Both the position numbers and the translations under genes were made by a program. DNA of 64,000 nt from NCBI GenBank assembly GCA_019843655.1, contig JACDQD010000003.1:35597282-35661281 (forward strand). Reading direction: 5' to 3'. Of this stretch, positions 1 through 9,931 are shown piece after piece. A model generated the notes under the pieces. It had not been told where the DNA came from. It saw only the letters and a program-made list of their open reading frames with translations, and did not search any database. The stretch's first letter is position 1, and every line of letters begins with the position of its first letter. Source of the stretch: Lethocerus indicus. Taxonomy: Eukaryota > Arthropoda > Insecta > Hemiptera > Belostomatidae.

Positions 1-190
1 AAATTTCTGGTTTCGAGACATTTTAACGAATCGCTTTCGAATAAATTAACAAATATTTTTATATTACGCGACATTTCAATTTACAATTTTATCAGTCTCG
101 ATTAATTGAAGTTTACTGTGGATATGAAATTTTGTGTGAATTTCGTATGAAAATGTTTTTATTTAAAGTTTGAATTGACTTAGGCGCCAC
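1..190 (+). repeat. Dispersed repeat, copy 1 (pair with 29798-29985)
   Basis: This AT-rich segment reappears at 29798-29985 in the same orientation with only scattered substitutions and small indels (shared words include TTTCTGGTTTCGAGACATT and AATCGCTTTCGAATAAATTA). The window begins inside the repeat, so its left limit is unknown. No open frame or terminal inverted repeat is visible, and the class of repeat cannot be told. Confidence 0.75.
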
Positions 191-318
191 TTTCATAATT
201 AAGGGACGAGGAAATTAATGGAAAGGACAGACTCGAGATTATTTCAATTGGAATAGACAAAGAATATATTTTATATCCGATTGAAAAACATCTAAGTAAG
301 AGATTGGAAAATATATTA

Positions 319-482
319 GGTGTACTCAAAAGTGTAATCATCAATTTGATAAGTTGTATTTTGGTCTTGAGCAGTTTTTCAAGGGAGGGGGGGGGAATCG
401 AAAATTTGCCGAAAAATTGGAAAAGTGGCCGGAGAGTTGTGTAATATCGTTGAATATATGAGTAGATTAATAATTAATATAT
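319..482 (-). mobile_element. Family B MITE-like copy, truncated
   Basis: It starts at TTA|GGTGTACTC and carries the family B landmarks in reverse order: TTTGATAAG, TTTTGGTCTTGAG, a G-run, AATCGAAAATTTGCCG, GTGGCCGGAGAGTTGT and GTAGATTAATAATTAA. The opposite end, which in other copies reads GTCAAAATGTCGATTACTTT...GGTACC, is missing. The element is non-coding. Confidence 0.65.
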
Positions 483-650
483 GATTTCCTCGTTGAATGT
501 AATTGCACTGTATTTAGAAGCTAATCTTTACGTCCTCTTTTCGAGCCAAATTTATTACAAAAATTTTTTTTTAAATTTGGGCAAAAACGATTCAAGAATT
601 GAGACATATTTATGTGTACAATTTTTTAGGGGGGAAAAAAGAGTTTTGAC

Positions 651-670
651 CCGGGTTCGAATCCCGGTGG
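651..670 (+). other. tRNA T-arm-like / B-box motif
   Basis: CCGGGTTCGAATCCCGG forms a perfect 5-bp stem with the 7-nt TTCGAAT loop of a tRNA T-arm and contains a consensus RNA polymerase III B box. No matching D-arm/A box or acceptor stem is visible upstream, so this is not an intact tRNA. It may be a tRNA or SINE remnant. A second such motif lies at 16429-16445. Confidence 0.45.
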
Positions 671-1221
671 AATTTTCACCCTGTAAACACATGAAATTAC
701 AAATTGTAATTTGAAAGTTTTGAAATGGTCTACGCCGAAATCATGAACTTTTGAACGGCCGTCGGACTTGATGGATTTCACTCGGGAACTGTCCGCTTTT
801 CCCTCCCCCAACCACCCCCAACCACCCCCAAAGGACTTTTCCCGGGCTTTTCCGGCTCCCCGGGGCTTTCCCAACCGCCCCAATCGTCTGCGCTAATTCG
901 CGTTCGTGACTGAACCGAGTTAAACGGAAGTTGTGCTTTGAGTGGTCGGTCACGAACCCCTTTCCGTTCCATAAATAACGCACCCCACCCCTCGGGGGGG
1001 GCCCGAGTCATTATGAATTATACCGAAGCCGGAATGAAATTCCGTTCAATTATCATTTCATGTAGATATATCAATTTTCAAATAACACCCGGTTAAAATT
1101 TATTTAAGGGTTCAAGATCGGCCCCCCTATAAATCGTTTGGAAAGCGGTTTTTACTCGAATTGAACGAATATTTACTCGTTAGAGACGTTTCGGTGGTTC
1201 GGGGGCCCGAAAGGGGGGGGA
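671..1221. other. Unannotated stretch
   Basis: Non-repetitive DNA with C-runs around 800-880 and a G-run near 985-1000. Overlapping short open frames on the minus strand are translated G/C-runs. I see no gene here. Confidence 0.5.
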
Positions 1222-1419
1222 GGTACCCCGAAAGTAATCGACATTTCGACTCTGGAATTCATTTTATTTCTCTAAAAAACTTAAATTATTAATCCACTAT
1301 ATTCTCTGCCACTTTTCCGGCAAATTTTCGATTCCCACCCCCCCCCCCCCTCTTGAAGAGAACTCCTCAACACCAAAATACATCTTATCGAAAACTGAAC
1401 GATTAATTTCGGTTACACC
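1222..1419 (+). mobile_element. Family B MITE-like copy, full length
   Basis: This is the clearest complete copy, about 198 bp. The left end reads GGTACCCCGAAAGTAATCG. The right end, read on the other strand, is GGTGTAACCGAAATTAATCG. The two ends form an imperfect ~20-bp terminal inverted repeat. The right flank is TA-rich (CTAATATT). Internal landmarks are the pyrimidine run near 1336-1352 and TTTTCCGGCAAATTTTCGAT. It has no coding capacity. Confidence 0.7.
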
Positions 1420-1435
1420 TAATATTCTCCTAATG

Positions 1436-1549
1436 ATTTCCATCTTTAAGTTGGACTTTAAGCTTCACTTTCACCCAAAAATGAGAGACAACTCGGTCAA
1501 TTAGTTGGCAAGTTATGGACTGTTGAAGGGTGGATACATTTTTTTGGAC
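1436..1549 (-). mobile_element. Family D mariner-like MITE, partial
   Basis: It matches the terminal third of the copies at 31937-32285 and 59155-59552: TTAAGTTGGACTTTAAGCTT, CTTTCACCCAAAAATG, GTTATGGACTGTT and GTGGATACATTTTTTTGGAC. Only the end facing right is present. It lies directly beside the family B copy at 1222-1419. Confidence 0.65.
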
Positions 1550-3072
1550 CGGGCCAGAAGAAAATTTCGAATAATTTTTTAAAAATAAATACTAGTGTCA
1601 TTATTATTATAAACGTGTAAATAAAATTTAAAAAATAGTCTATGTACGTGCAAAACATTGGACACTTGCGACAAAATCCAAAATTAAAATAAATATTTCC
1701 AATAATTTTGTATCTCTTTGCCAAGAAGAGTGTTATTTACGGAAAAAAAATTTGACAGGTTTTTTCAAAAAAATTGAGCGTTAAGGGTTGAAATTGTTGA
1801 AGAAAAGCCCTTTCCCCGTACAACGCGTTTTGTGTCTATTGTTTGTTCAGTTATAGCGCGTTCGCTACAATACGTGGTGGGGTTGTAACGTCTCTTTTCC
1901 TTCTCCTCCTTTAAAACCCGATTGTATAAAACAAGTAATACGCTCTGGAGGCGGTTGGGGGTGGTTTTTCCTGGAGAATAAAACCGAAAGAAATTAGTGC
2001 TTCTTTCCGCCGTGAAGGGGGAATTCGGGGGAAACTTCCCCCGTCGGGTCCCGGTAATGAAATGCTTACGAGAAACAGAAGAACTTCTCAGGTGGAATTA
2101 CTCCTTGGCGGAGGGGTTGTTTTTGGGGGGGTTGGGCGGGAGAGAGAGAGGCGCTCATCTACAATGTATTAGATGGCGGGCCGCATGATTTATTCTCGGG
2201 CTTCATTAAGCCCGCAAGACGCCGCCCCAACCCCCCGACCGTCCGCCTTGACAAAAACTCTCGGGCCCCCCCCCTCAGGTTTTTTGCTCACCGAGGGGTT
2301 AGACCGGGGGTGGGGGTGGAGGCCTCCACCGGTCCCGAGATATAAAATAATAAATCACTCCACCGTTGGGAATAATTACCGTGTATCTTAAAGCCGCCGA
2401 CTCCCTTACCAGCCGGCTACCCTTCGGCCCTTCCGCTCTCTTCCCTGTATATAGATATATATATATATTTTCGACCGGGGGTTGGCGGGTGTTTTAGGGA
2501 GTAGAGGTAGAGAGGAGAGAGAGATGTGATTTACAACCCATATGCCGCACTTATTAGTATGCAAAACCCGTCGTTTAAATTAAAATGTATGCGGAAACCC
2601 GCTGAAAGCGGGGGGGTTGGTTCAGGGGGGCTGAGTTCTACTCCTTAGCCCAGTACCGATATCATCCCCCGCCCCCCCACCCCCCCGAAGCCCAACAGAT
2701 TGCCTTTAAATACGCTCACACACTAAGAAAACGGCGGGGTTGGTACCCCCACCCCTAGTACAGAAGCGAGCTTTCCGTCTTTATTATTAAAGGCACTACA
2801 TCATGCCGGTTCTTCTTCGGTTCTAGACCGTGTGTTATTACGGATAAGGAAACGGCGCCGGCACCCCCTGAATTGGGGCGCCACTAACAGCTTTCCGATG
2901 TTAAAAAGTCCGGAAATTACGATAATGTTTTTTTTTTCTCCCCCCGCCCCCTTCTGACTGAATAACGGTCGGCCGGGCGTAACAGGTGTCCATGACACAC
3001 ACACACACGTTGTGCACCATAAATTTAACCGATTTTCACGCGTTCGCCGTGTACGAAATTCGATAATATTTA
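1550..3072. other. Unannotated stretch with G/C-runs and a GA tract
   Basis: It contains a mixed GA tract (2504-2524), short AT microsatellites (2450-2470) and many G- or C-runs. Short open frames here are low-complexity. No gene, RNA gene or family member was recognised. Confidence 0.45.
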
Positions 3073-3287
3073 TAGGGTGTCCCCAAAATTAACGCAAGAT
3101 TTGAATCGAGTTATGGCTCGAAAACGCGTTATTCTATCGCGTAACGTGCTCCATTCGTTTCAACCCTCAATCTATCGGCTGTCAAATTGGGTTTTTTTTT
3201 TTTTAATTGGGTTTCAGACTTTACTGCAAGAATTGTGGCAAATTCAAATCTCGCCCTAATTTTGGGGACACCCTTTATTACGCGCCC
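3073..3287 (+). mobile_element. Family E Tc1/mariner-like MITE, full length
   Basis: The left end AGGGTGTCCCCAAAATTAAC and the right end GGGGACACCCTTTATTA are inverted copies of each other, with TTTGAATCG and AAATTCAAATC as inner TIR parts. The length is about 215 bp. Internal landmarks shared with other copies are AAAACGCGTTATTCTATCGC, CTATCGGCTGTCAAATTGGG, a T-run and TTTACTGCAAGAATTGTGGC. AGGGTGTCCC-type ends are typical of Tc1/mariner elements. There is no transposase. Confidence 0.7.
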
Positions 3288-3425
3288 GGTAAAATCGTGT
3301 TCGAACAGGAATTTCGGGAATCGGACGTTTAAGACGGGAAATATTCCCGACCGTTTGAATATACCGCTTTTCACCCCCTCGTGGTCGAATTTCGCTTGAC
3401 CGTACGCGCCCTTCAACACGTTGGC

Positions 3426-3545
3426 TGCCGCGTCACCCGTATTCGGGTGACGGTTTCAAAATCTGATCGGGCCGCGTCACCCGTATTCGGGTGACGGTTA
3501 AAATCTGATCGGGCCGCGTCACCCTCATTTTGGGGGTGACGCTTA
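3426..3545 (+). repeat. Three-copy tandem repeat with conserved hairpins
   Basis: Three units start at 3426, 3471 and 3513 (45 and 42 bp apart). Each begins GCCGCGTCACCC. In units 1 and 2 the stem CGTCACCC/GGGTGACG closes on a GTATTC-containing loop. In unit 3 the loop is different (TCATTTTG) but the stem is kept. The array lies just upstream of a family A element. Confidence 0.75.
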
Positions 3546-3584
3546 TTCGACCACTTGCCGTCGATATTCATACGTGTGTTCTTC

Positions 3585-3830
3585 CTGTTTCTGTCTCCTC
3601 TGGTATTTTTTGCTAGACCGGTGTTTCGGCCGCTCGCCATCTTCAGTAGCGCCGTGTTGTTGTCAGTCACTCTGTTGGCACTGTCTGTCGTGTCAGTGAC
3701 AGTGCGGTGTGAGGAGGCCCGAAAATTCGCATCCAAAGTGCCGCAAACAGTGACAGTGACACGCAGCGCTACTGAAGACGGCGAACGGCCGAGAAACCCC
3801 GGTCTGGCAAAAGACCGAACCGTCTTTTTT
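3585..3830 (+). mobile_element. Family A foldback element
   Basis: The left half reads GACCGGTGTTTCGGCC, CGCTCGCCATCTTCAGTAGC, then GTCAGTCACT. The right half repeats this inverted: AAGTGCCGCAAACAGTGAC, CGCTACTGAAGACGGCGAAC, GGCCGAGAAACCCCGGTC. The whole unit can fold back on itself. The outer part of the left TIR (CTGTTTCTGTCTCCTC) is also present. Open frames at 3413-3974 on either strand are translations of this element and its flanks, not a gene. Confidence 0.7.
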
Positions 3831-3849
3831 ACAAAGACGGGGTTGGTGG

Positions 3850-4900
3850 GGACGACTCGGACAATAAGTTGGACTTTTATCTGCATGAAAATCGTTTCCA
3901 CGGCGCGTCTAATTCTTCAAAAAAAGATTTGTTATATTTTCAGTCAACCCCTAACAATTCCCTCAATCTTCTAATACATTTACAGTCTTCTTTAAAACCG
4001 TCAAAGCGTTTACAACAGAAAGCCCGATGAGACTGTAAATGCGCCGAGTGTCAATGGCGCTGTAAGTTCGCTAATAATCCCCAGATTTTGGGGTGCAGAA
4101 TGAAAATTTACTCCGGCCAACCGAACTCTGTGGGGAGGGAAAATCGCCGGGAGGAAGTCAATTAAAATTTGTGTAAAATCTAATTTTTTAATACGGTCCC
4201 TTCGTGGGCTCTCGAGACGGGGGAAAGTGCCCCACTCTATGCACTATTCATAAGGGGTTCTCTGAGGGATGCGGATTAACGCTGAGGTTTTTACCTCGCG
4301 TGCTGTGGGTTGGGGTTGGGGGTTGGGATTATAATTATAAGGGGACCGCCTTACGCCGAGAAAGGGGTTGGCCGGCAGTCTCGTGGACCTGATTTCATTT
4401 GGCGCGGGGACAAGTTATTACATTAGGGGGATCAAAGGGGGCGGAACGCGGTGGGGGGGGCGGGGGCCGGGGGTCGTCTTGGACCCGATATTTAATCAAA
4501 TCCTATTCCCGGGCGCGGGCACAGAAGGTGCCCAGGAATAACTTGTGCCCGGTTAACGCCAGACTTGTTACTTTCAAAGAGAGAGAGAGGGAGTCCTCCC
4601 TTGAGTGAGGTGGGGTGGGGGTGGTAGTCCTTCCTCTTGGAATTAGTTGGGCGGGGGCCAAAGCCGCAAGGGTTACGGGGGGGGAAGGCGTCCTCCTCAC
4701 AGAAGCTAAGACCGGGTCCAACCCACCCCTTACACCCCTTTTTTTACACCGCCCCCCGATTGTCTAATCACGGGCCGGCCCCTCCCACTAATGGGCTCAT
4801 TAACATGCGACAGTGCTGCAATTAATGCCCCCTTTGTTATTGCCGACACAATGCGCTCGGCGGACACGGCAATTCCTCTCGGACCGAACACGTTCATAGG
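3850..4900. other. Unannotated stretch with a G-quadruplex motif
   Basis: Non-repetitive DNA. A run of four G-tracts joined by TT (4307-4327) is a strong candidate G-quadruplex. GA tracts lie near 4577-4590. Open frames here are G-run translations. I see no gene. Confidence 0.5.
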
Positions 4901-4904
4901 GTGG

Positions 4905-5128
4905 ACCTAAATTTTCGATTTTCAGGGCCAAGTGTAACTCACTTTGGTACACTTTTGGGTGGAATATGGAATAGATCTGGGAAAATTTTCGAAAAACCTA
5001 AATATTTCGATTTTCAACCCGCCGTTTCAGGACCAAGTGTTACTCCACTTTGGGTTACACTTGTGGGTGGAATATGGGATCGATCTGAGGAAGTTTTTGA
5101 AAAATTTAAACAGCATTTTTGGGCCCAT
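4905..5128 (+). repeat. Dispersed repeat with two ~115-bp tandem units
   Basis: Two units begin at about 4920 (AGGGCCAAGTGTAACTCACT) and 5030 (AGGACCAAGTGTTACTCCAC). Each continues into GGGTGGAATATGG, GATCTG and a purine-rich tail. A related unit without the following minisatellite occurs at 56136-56310. The short open frames at 4901-5153 come from this repeat. Confidence 0.65.
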
Positions 5129-5930
5129 TTTTAACGTAAAACAGCATTTTTGAACCTAATAACCGTTTTTTTTGTGTGTGTTTGTGTGCCCAAAAACAGT
5201 GTATTTGGGCCGATTTTGCGCCTAAAAACCTCATTTTCGGATCTAAAAACCGCATTTTTGGTCCGATTTTGCGCCTAAAAACAGCATTTTCTGCCTAAAA
5301 ACCCCATTTGCGGGCCGATTTTTGACCTAGAAACCGCATTTTTGACAGATTTTGGGCCTAAAAATCGCATTTTTGGTCCGATTTTGCGCCTAAGAACCGC
5401 AGCTTTTGGCCTAAAAACCTCATTTTTGGGTCAATTTTCTTCCTAAAAACCTCATTTTTAGGCCTAAAAACCGCATTTTTGGTCCGATTTTGCGCCTATA
5501 AACACCATTTTCTGCCTAAAAACCCCATTTTTGGGCCGATTTGTGACTTAAAACCGCATCTTTGGTCCGATTTTGCGCCTATAAACAGCATTTTCTGCCT
5601 AAAAACCCCATTTGCGGGCCGATTTTGGACCTAGAAACCGCATTTTTGACAGATTTTGGGCCTAAAAATCGCATTTTTGGGAAAATTTTCTTCCTAAAAA
5701 CCTCATTTTTGGGCCTAAAAACAACATTTTTGGTCCGATTTTGCGCCTAAAAACCCCATTTTTGGACCGATTTTTGACCCAGGAACCGCATTTTTGACCG
5801 GATTTTGTGCCTAAAAACCGCATTCTTAGGCCGATTTTTCGCCTAAAAAATCATTTTCGGGCCTAAACACCTCATTTTTTGACCGATTTTGTGCCAAATA
5901 TCTAATTTTTGGGCCTTAGAAACGTCTAAG
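5129..5930 (+). repeat. Minisatellite array, ~31-bp unit
   Basis: About 25 imperfect units follow the pattern GCCTAAAAACCGCATTTTTG then GGCCGATTTT, with point changes and partial units. The array runs out at the GGGCCTTAGAAACGTC end and is followed by AAGTGTAACT. That word is also the start of the flanking dispersed unit, which suggests the array expanded inside that repeat. Confidence 0.85.
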
Positions 5931-6034
5931 GGGAAAGTGTAACTAACGATACTTGGAGCAATTTTCCCTTACATCATATCAATCGTGCGTTGTGTCGCGC
6001 TCGTGCTGTTTACTCCGTTATTGTATTTTTACAG

Positions 6035-6111
6035 TTGGGTCAACGAAATAGTTATAGGAAATGAACATTTCAGGCTGTTGAAATTGTGCACCGAGAATGG
6101 AATGGAATAAA
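6035..6111 (+). CDS. Weak candidate terminal exon, unknown protein
   Basis: A plausible 3' splice site (pyrimidine-rich ...GTATTTTTACAG ending at 6034) is followed by a 24-codon open frame in the +1 phase. Its translation starts WVNEIVIGNEHF and continues RLLKLCTENGME, then stop. The stop TAA lies inside an AATAAA poly(A)-like signal (6106-6111). No upstream partner exon was found. Open frames of this length are common by chance, so only the splice-like and AATAAA context supports it. It could equally be non-coding. Family unknown. Confidence 0.15.
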
Positions 6112-6322
6112 AGAGGTTCGTGTGTCTTTAAACGCGCTTTTTCGGTTTTTTACCGAAGTTTATACCATTAGTCAAGTGTTGAGTGAGGGCGGTATGCGGG
6201 TGACGGTGATGTTTAAAGCGATGACAGTGGGCCTAGCGGTAATTAGTGAGAGAGAGTGATGGGGGGGGCGGGGCGGGGGTCAGCCGAAGTAAGCTCGCCC
6301 CTCCCCCCGGGCCTCTCTGGGA

Positions 6323-6332
6323 GTGACGTCAC
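6323..6332. promoter_or_regulatory. Palindromic CRE (CREB/ATF-type) site
   Basis: GTGACGTCAC is the full palindromic cAMP-response element. About one 8-bp core is expected by chance in a window this size, so a single site is weak evidence. No promoter or gene was recognised nearby. Confidence 0.25.
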
Positions 6333-6339
6333 TGCTAGC

Positions 6340-7560
6340 TTTTAAGCCTACTCTGAGCGGGGGGCCGCCAACTCCCGTACAAAGTTTCGCGCCCCCCGCC
6401 ATACCGTTGGCCCACGGCGGAGACGGAACAGTCATTAATTTCGCCGTGTCGAGGGTGAAACTGCGCTAGGGGTTGTTGGTATGACGGAGGGTGGGAGGTG
6501 GGTCGGAAAGTGTTCACCGCAGATATTCCTCCCTCCCCCCACCGCACACACTAAAAATACCTCTACGTACAGTCACGAATTGGACTTTAAAATATAACCC
6601 GCCCCATTCTCTTAACGGATTATTTAGTCATTATCAACACCTATGACGTATTATATCTTATATGTTGAAATCTGGGGGGACACCCCCACAAATGAAACGA
6701 GTTAAATCGCGGATTTCGTGAAGTATAAAAGAAATGGGGTTGGTTTCTATATGGTTTCTAATGGAAAACACATTTTTCTGGCGAGAACGTTGCTCGCTGG
6801 CGTAAAAATCGTTTTTTACGGTTCTCCCCATGAATCTTGGTCAGAATCTTATAGCCTAAAACTGTAAATAACAATTGTACACTAAATAAAATGTTTCTAT
6901 CAACGGACGGATAATTGATGCCGAAGTTATGTATATATATAACGTAGCCTACCCGGCGTTTCCCTCGATCTAAATTGGTAGCGCCTTGGTAGGCCGCAGA
7001 AGGGATTTCCCTTTTAATTGGTAAAACCCTCAGGAGGAAAGGGTTACCGGCCGTGAGATTAAGAGGGCCCACCCCCACCCCCACCCCCCACATATCCTAC
7101 AGGATGCCGCCAACAAGCGGTTTTGTTAGAAGAGAAACGCCTTCGGTAAATTTTCCGAGAGTCAATATTGTGTTCCACCCCCAACCCCCGATCCGCCCTA
7201 TTGCTGCCGCCCCGCGATTTAGATTCACCCCCCACCCCGAGGAGGTCGGCGGGCCTCTATCCTAGGGGCGGCAACAGTAATGTGCTGACGCCTTCTCTTC
7301 CAATTATAAAGTTGGTTGAGTGTACCGCCCGGGCGGGCGGTTACCTCCCTCCGGCCAGGGGGTGGGGGTCTTCGTGCAATTTCGCGTACGTACATCTAAC
7401 CAGCCCTCCCCGCCCCCGACGACCCCGGGGAGGGTCGAATATTCAGATTACCGAAAGTTCAGTACCGGTTTTCGTACGCTGTTGTCCGAGACCGAATTCT
7501 TAACCGGGGCTTCAGCGACACCACCCCTCCCTAGACTGAAAACTACCCCCGCAATTAATT
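6340..7560. other. Unannotated stretch with a C-run G4 motif
   Basis: Contains C-tracts separated by A at 7068-7090 (candidate G-quadruplex on the minus strand) and other C-runs. Open frames are proline/glycine-rich translations of these runs. No gene seen. Confidence 0.45.
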
Positions 7561-7639
7561 CATGAAGGGCCGAAATCAGTCTCTAAAAAAAAAGGAGTCC
7601 AAAACGGGTCTACTACAAAATAAATATTGGGGTGTGTGC

Positions 7640-7790
7640 ACCCTTATATAGTGCATTATTTTTTTTTTTGGTTGGCACGCGTAATAAACGTTTCAGAATA
7701 GTCTACAGGTATTGAAGATGCGTAAACGCGCGTAAAAAAAAAATACTCCGCAATGACTTAGCGGCCGACCCGATATTAGAGTTTACTTAA
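7640..7790 (-). mobile_element. Family C mariner-like MITE, degenerate
   Basis: It shares the internal word TATTGAAGATGCGTAAACGC and the following GCGTAAAAAA with the copy at 26603-26843. It ends in CCGCAATGACTTAGCGGCCG, the inverted family C end (TCGGC..CTAAGTCATTGCGG). The opposite end is not clear. Confidence 0.5.
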
Positions 7791-8080
7791 AAACCAAAAA
7801 AAAAAAAATCGTTCCGATATAAAAAAAATATACGCGGCGAAGTCCGAAACCGAGTTAGGAACGTTAGAACGAGGGGGGATAATTTAATGCCGCCGCTCAA
7901 AACCGTGGCCCCCCGCCCCTCCCCCCATTCGCGGTTCATCCGTCCGGCATTAGGGGTAAGTCCATCATATAGAAAGTCCCTCGTTTACAGTCTGTTTATT
8001 CCGAAATGCTGGAGCCACCTCCCCACCCCGGGACCAGTGTGTGAATGCCATCAGAAAGCAATCTGGATTTACTGGAGTAC

Positions 8081-8139
8081 GGTGGGGGTTGGTGGGGGTT
8101 GGTGGAGCTGCGGGCAGTGTCTGTTGGGGGTTGGGGGTC
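8081..8139 (+). repeat. G-rich tract, candidate G-quadruplex
   Basis: Repeated GGTGGGGGTT units are followed by further GGGGG runs. This satisfies the usual four-G-tract pattern several times over. Confidence 0.6.
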
Positions 8140-8331
8140 ACCATAATTTGTCCATAACCGTATTGAAGGATTGAACAGACACAGCGGAGACCTCACTCCC
8201 TCCCACCCTCCAGCCCCACCACCCCCACACCCCGCACCACCCCTAACCATATCTATATATAGAGCTGATTCCAATATTCCACGGATGAATATTTAGCAGA
8301 CAGCCATTCCGGGTTTTCGCTCCGCTGGTCT

Positions 8332-8354
8332 TTCTCTCTCTCTCTCTCTCTCTC
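8332..8354 (+). repeat. (CT)n microsatellite
   Basis: An uninterrupted CT run of about 11 units. On the minus strand it is a GAGA-factor-like GA tract. Similar tracts recur through the window. Confidence 0.8.
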
Positions 8355-9573
8355 AGACGTATAGAAATGCTAACAAGACATATTGGTAGGGCCGGGGGCG
8401 TGGGGGCGAGCACAAATAGTCCCTAGGGCTATTTAGCTTCCCTTTTCCCCTGGCAAACGACATTACCCCCCACCCCTCGCCTTTCAACCCCCACACTGTG
8501 CTTTGGCCTTTCGCAAACCCACCGCCGTGTTCTTTTCTATTTCTCTGCCCCCCTCCCCCACTACCCTTTACGCGTTCCTCGAATAATATTAATTAATTGT
8601 ACAACTCTGGCTTTCGGTAAGATCGCGTAATGTCGTGGGAAGAATATCGGTTTGAAAATTCGGAAAATTTTTTTCTCATTATATATATATATATATACAC
8701 TGACTCAGTGAACTCTTGAAAGAAAAGCCACCCTCCCGATGCTGCCCTTACTCGGGTCGTAAGGGCCCCCGTCTCCGCTTTGGGCGACGCGCGGGATTTT
8801 CGTAGGGATTGTCGAATTCGGAACTGGAGGATTTAAGCCCTTAATTCTCGAAAGGGCGGGACTTTTACGCCATCGCTGATTGTTCTTTCGCTGAGACATA
8901 GGGTGGGATAATTTTTCGAATTATTAATAATTTTTTTCGATAGCGATAGTTAAATAGCCGGTCGTTTCGTTTCCGTACGTTTCAGTCTTATAGTACCATT
9001 TGTGGCGACGGTATTTAACTTCATTTCAGAAGGGGATGATATTGTATACGAAAGTTTGGAGGGCGGCGGCCGGTGGACGTTAGTTAGCCGACATTACCGA
9101 CGTTTCGTATACACTTTCGGGGAAGGTTCTCCTTCCGCGTCTTAATTGGACGGAGCGCCACCCCCGCCCCCACATCCTCACCCCATCCGCCCCGCGTCAC
9201 GAAAACTCATTTCCTCCGTTTCTCCTTATCGGCTTCGGATAACGAAGCGAACGGTTCTCGTCCGAACCAGTCCTCCTGCGCGATATTGGCCTAATAATAA
9301 TATGCGAGGGGTTGAGGGGGCTCGCCGCCGAAAAGTAAGGGAGGGTGTTGTCGGGGGTGGGGTGGGGGCAATCTCTCCATTACTTCATGCAAATCGCACC
9401 CGGGGCCCCCAGCTCTCTCCCTCTACTTCCCCGCTAATTTTAATTCCTTCCCCCGCGTCCTACGGGGGTTGAAAAGGGCTCCAAGATCAACACCCCCGCC
9501 AACAGCAGCGACCGGGGGAAAAACCTCCTGGCGGGAGACGAGTGTGTGCTCTGGAAAAGGATGAGGTTGAGGA

Positions 9574-9600
9574 TGAGGAGGAGGAGGAGGAGGAGGAGGG
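9574..9600 (+). repeat. (GAG)n microsatellite
   Basis: A pure GAG trinucleotide run. It produces the poly-Glu, poly-Arg and poly-Ser open frames on both strands at 9440-9931, which are therefore not genes. Confidence 0.8.
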
Positions 9601-9931
9601 AGTGTGTGTACTCGGGAGTTCCCGTGGGAACCGAGTCAGCCTCCCGGGCGCCTCTGGATATTTTTTTTTTTGTATACGACCTCCTCCGCCGGCAATCAGA
9701 CTCCCCCATTCAACCCGTCTCCTCCTTAATCCCCTAAGTCTTATACTATTACCTGGTTGTTCCGACCCCCCCACCCCAGATATACTGGGGCTACCCCCGG
9801 ACGTCCAAACTAGGAAAAACGACATCCGTTCCGGGACATTTGTCGGAATCGAGTCGGTTCCTCTTTCTGGTCGCAAAAGGAGAATCCCCCCCCCCCCCCG
9901 CATCCCAATTCTTCACGGTCCTCCCTACTAA

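Noticed and set aside
7887..7956. First exon with ATG and a GTAAGT donor
   Set aside because: Proline-rich C-run sequence with no promoter evidence and no acceptor that continues the frame convincingly.
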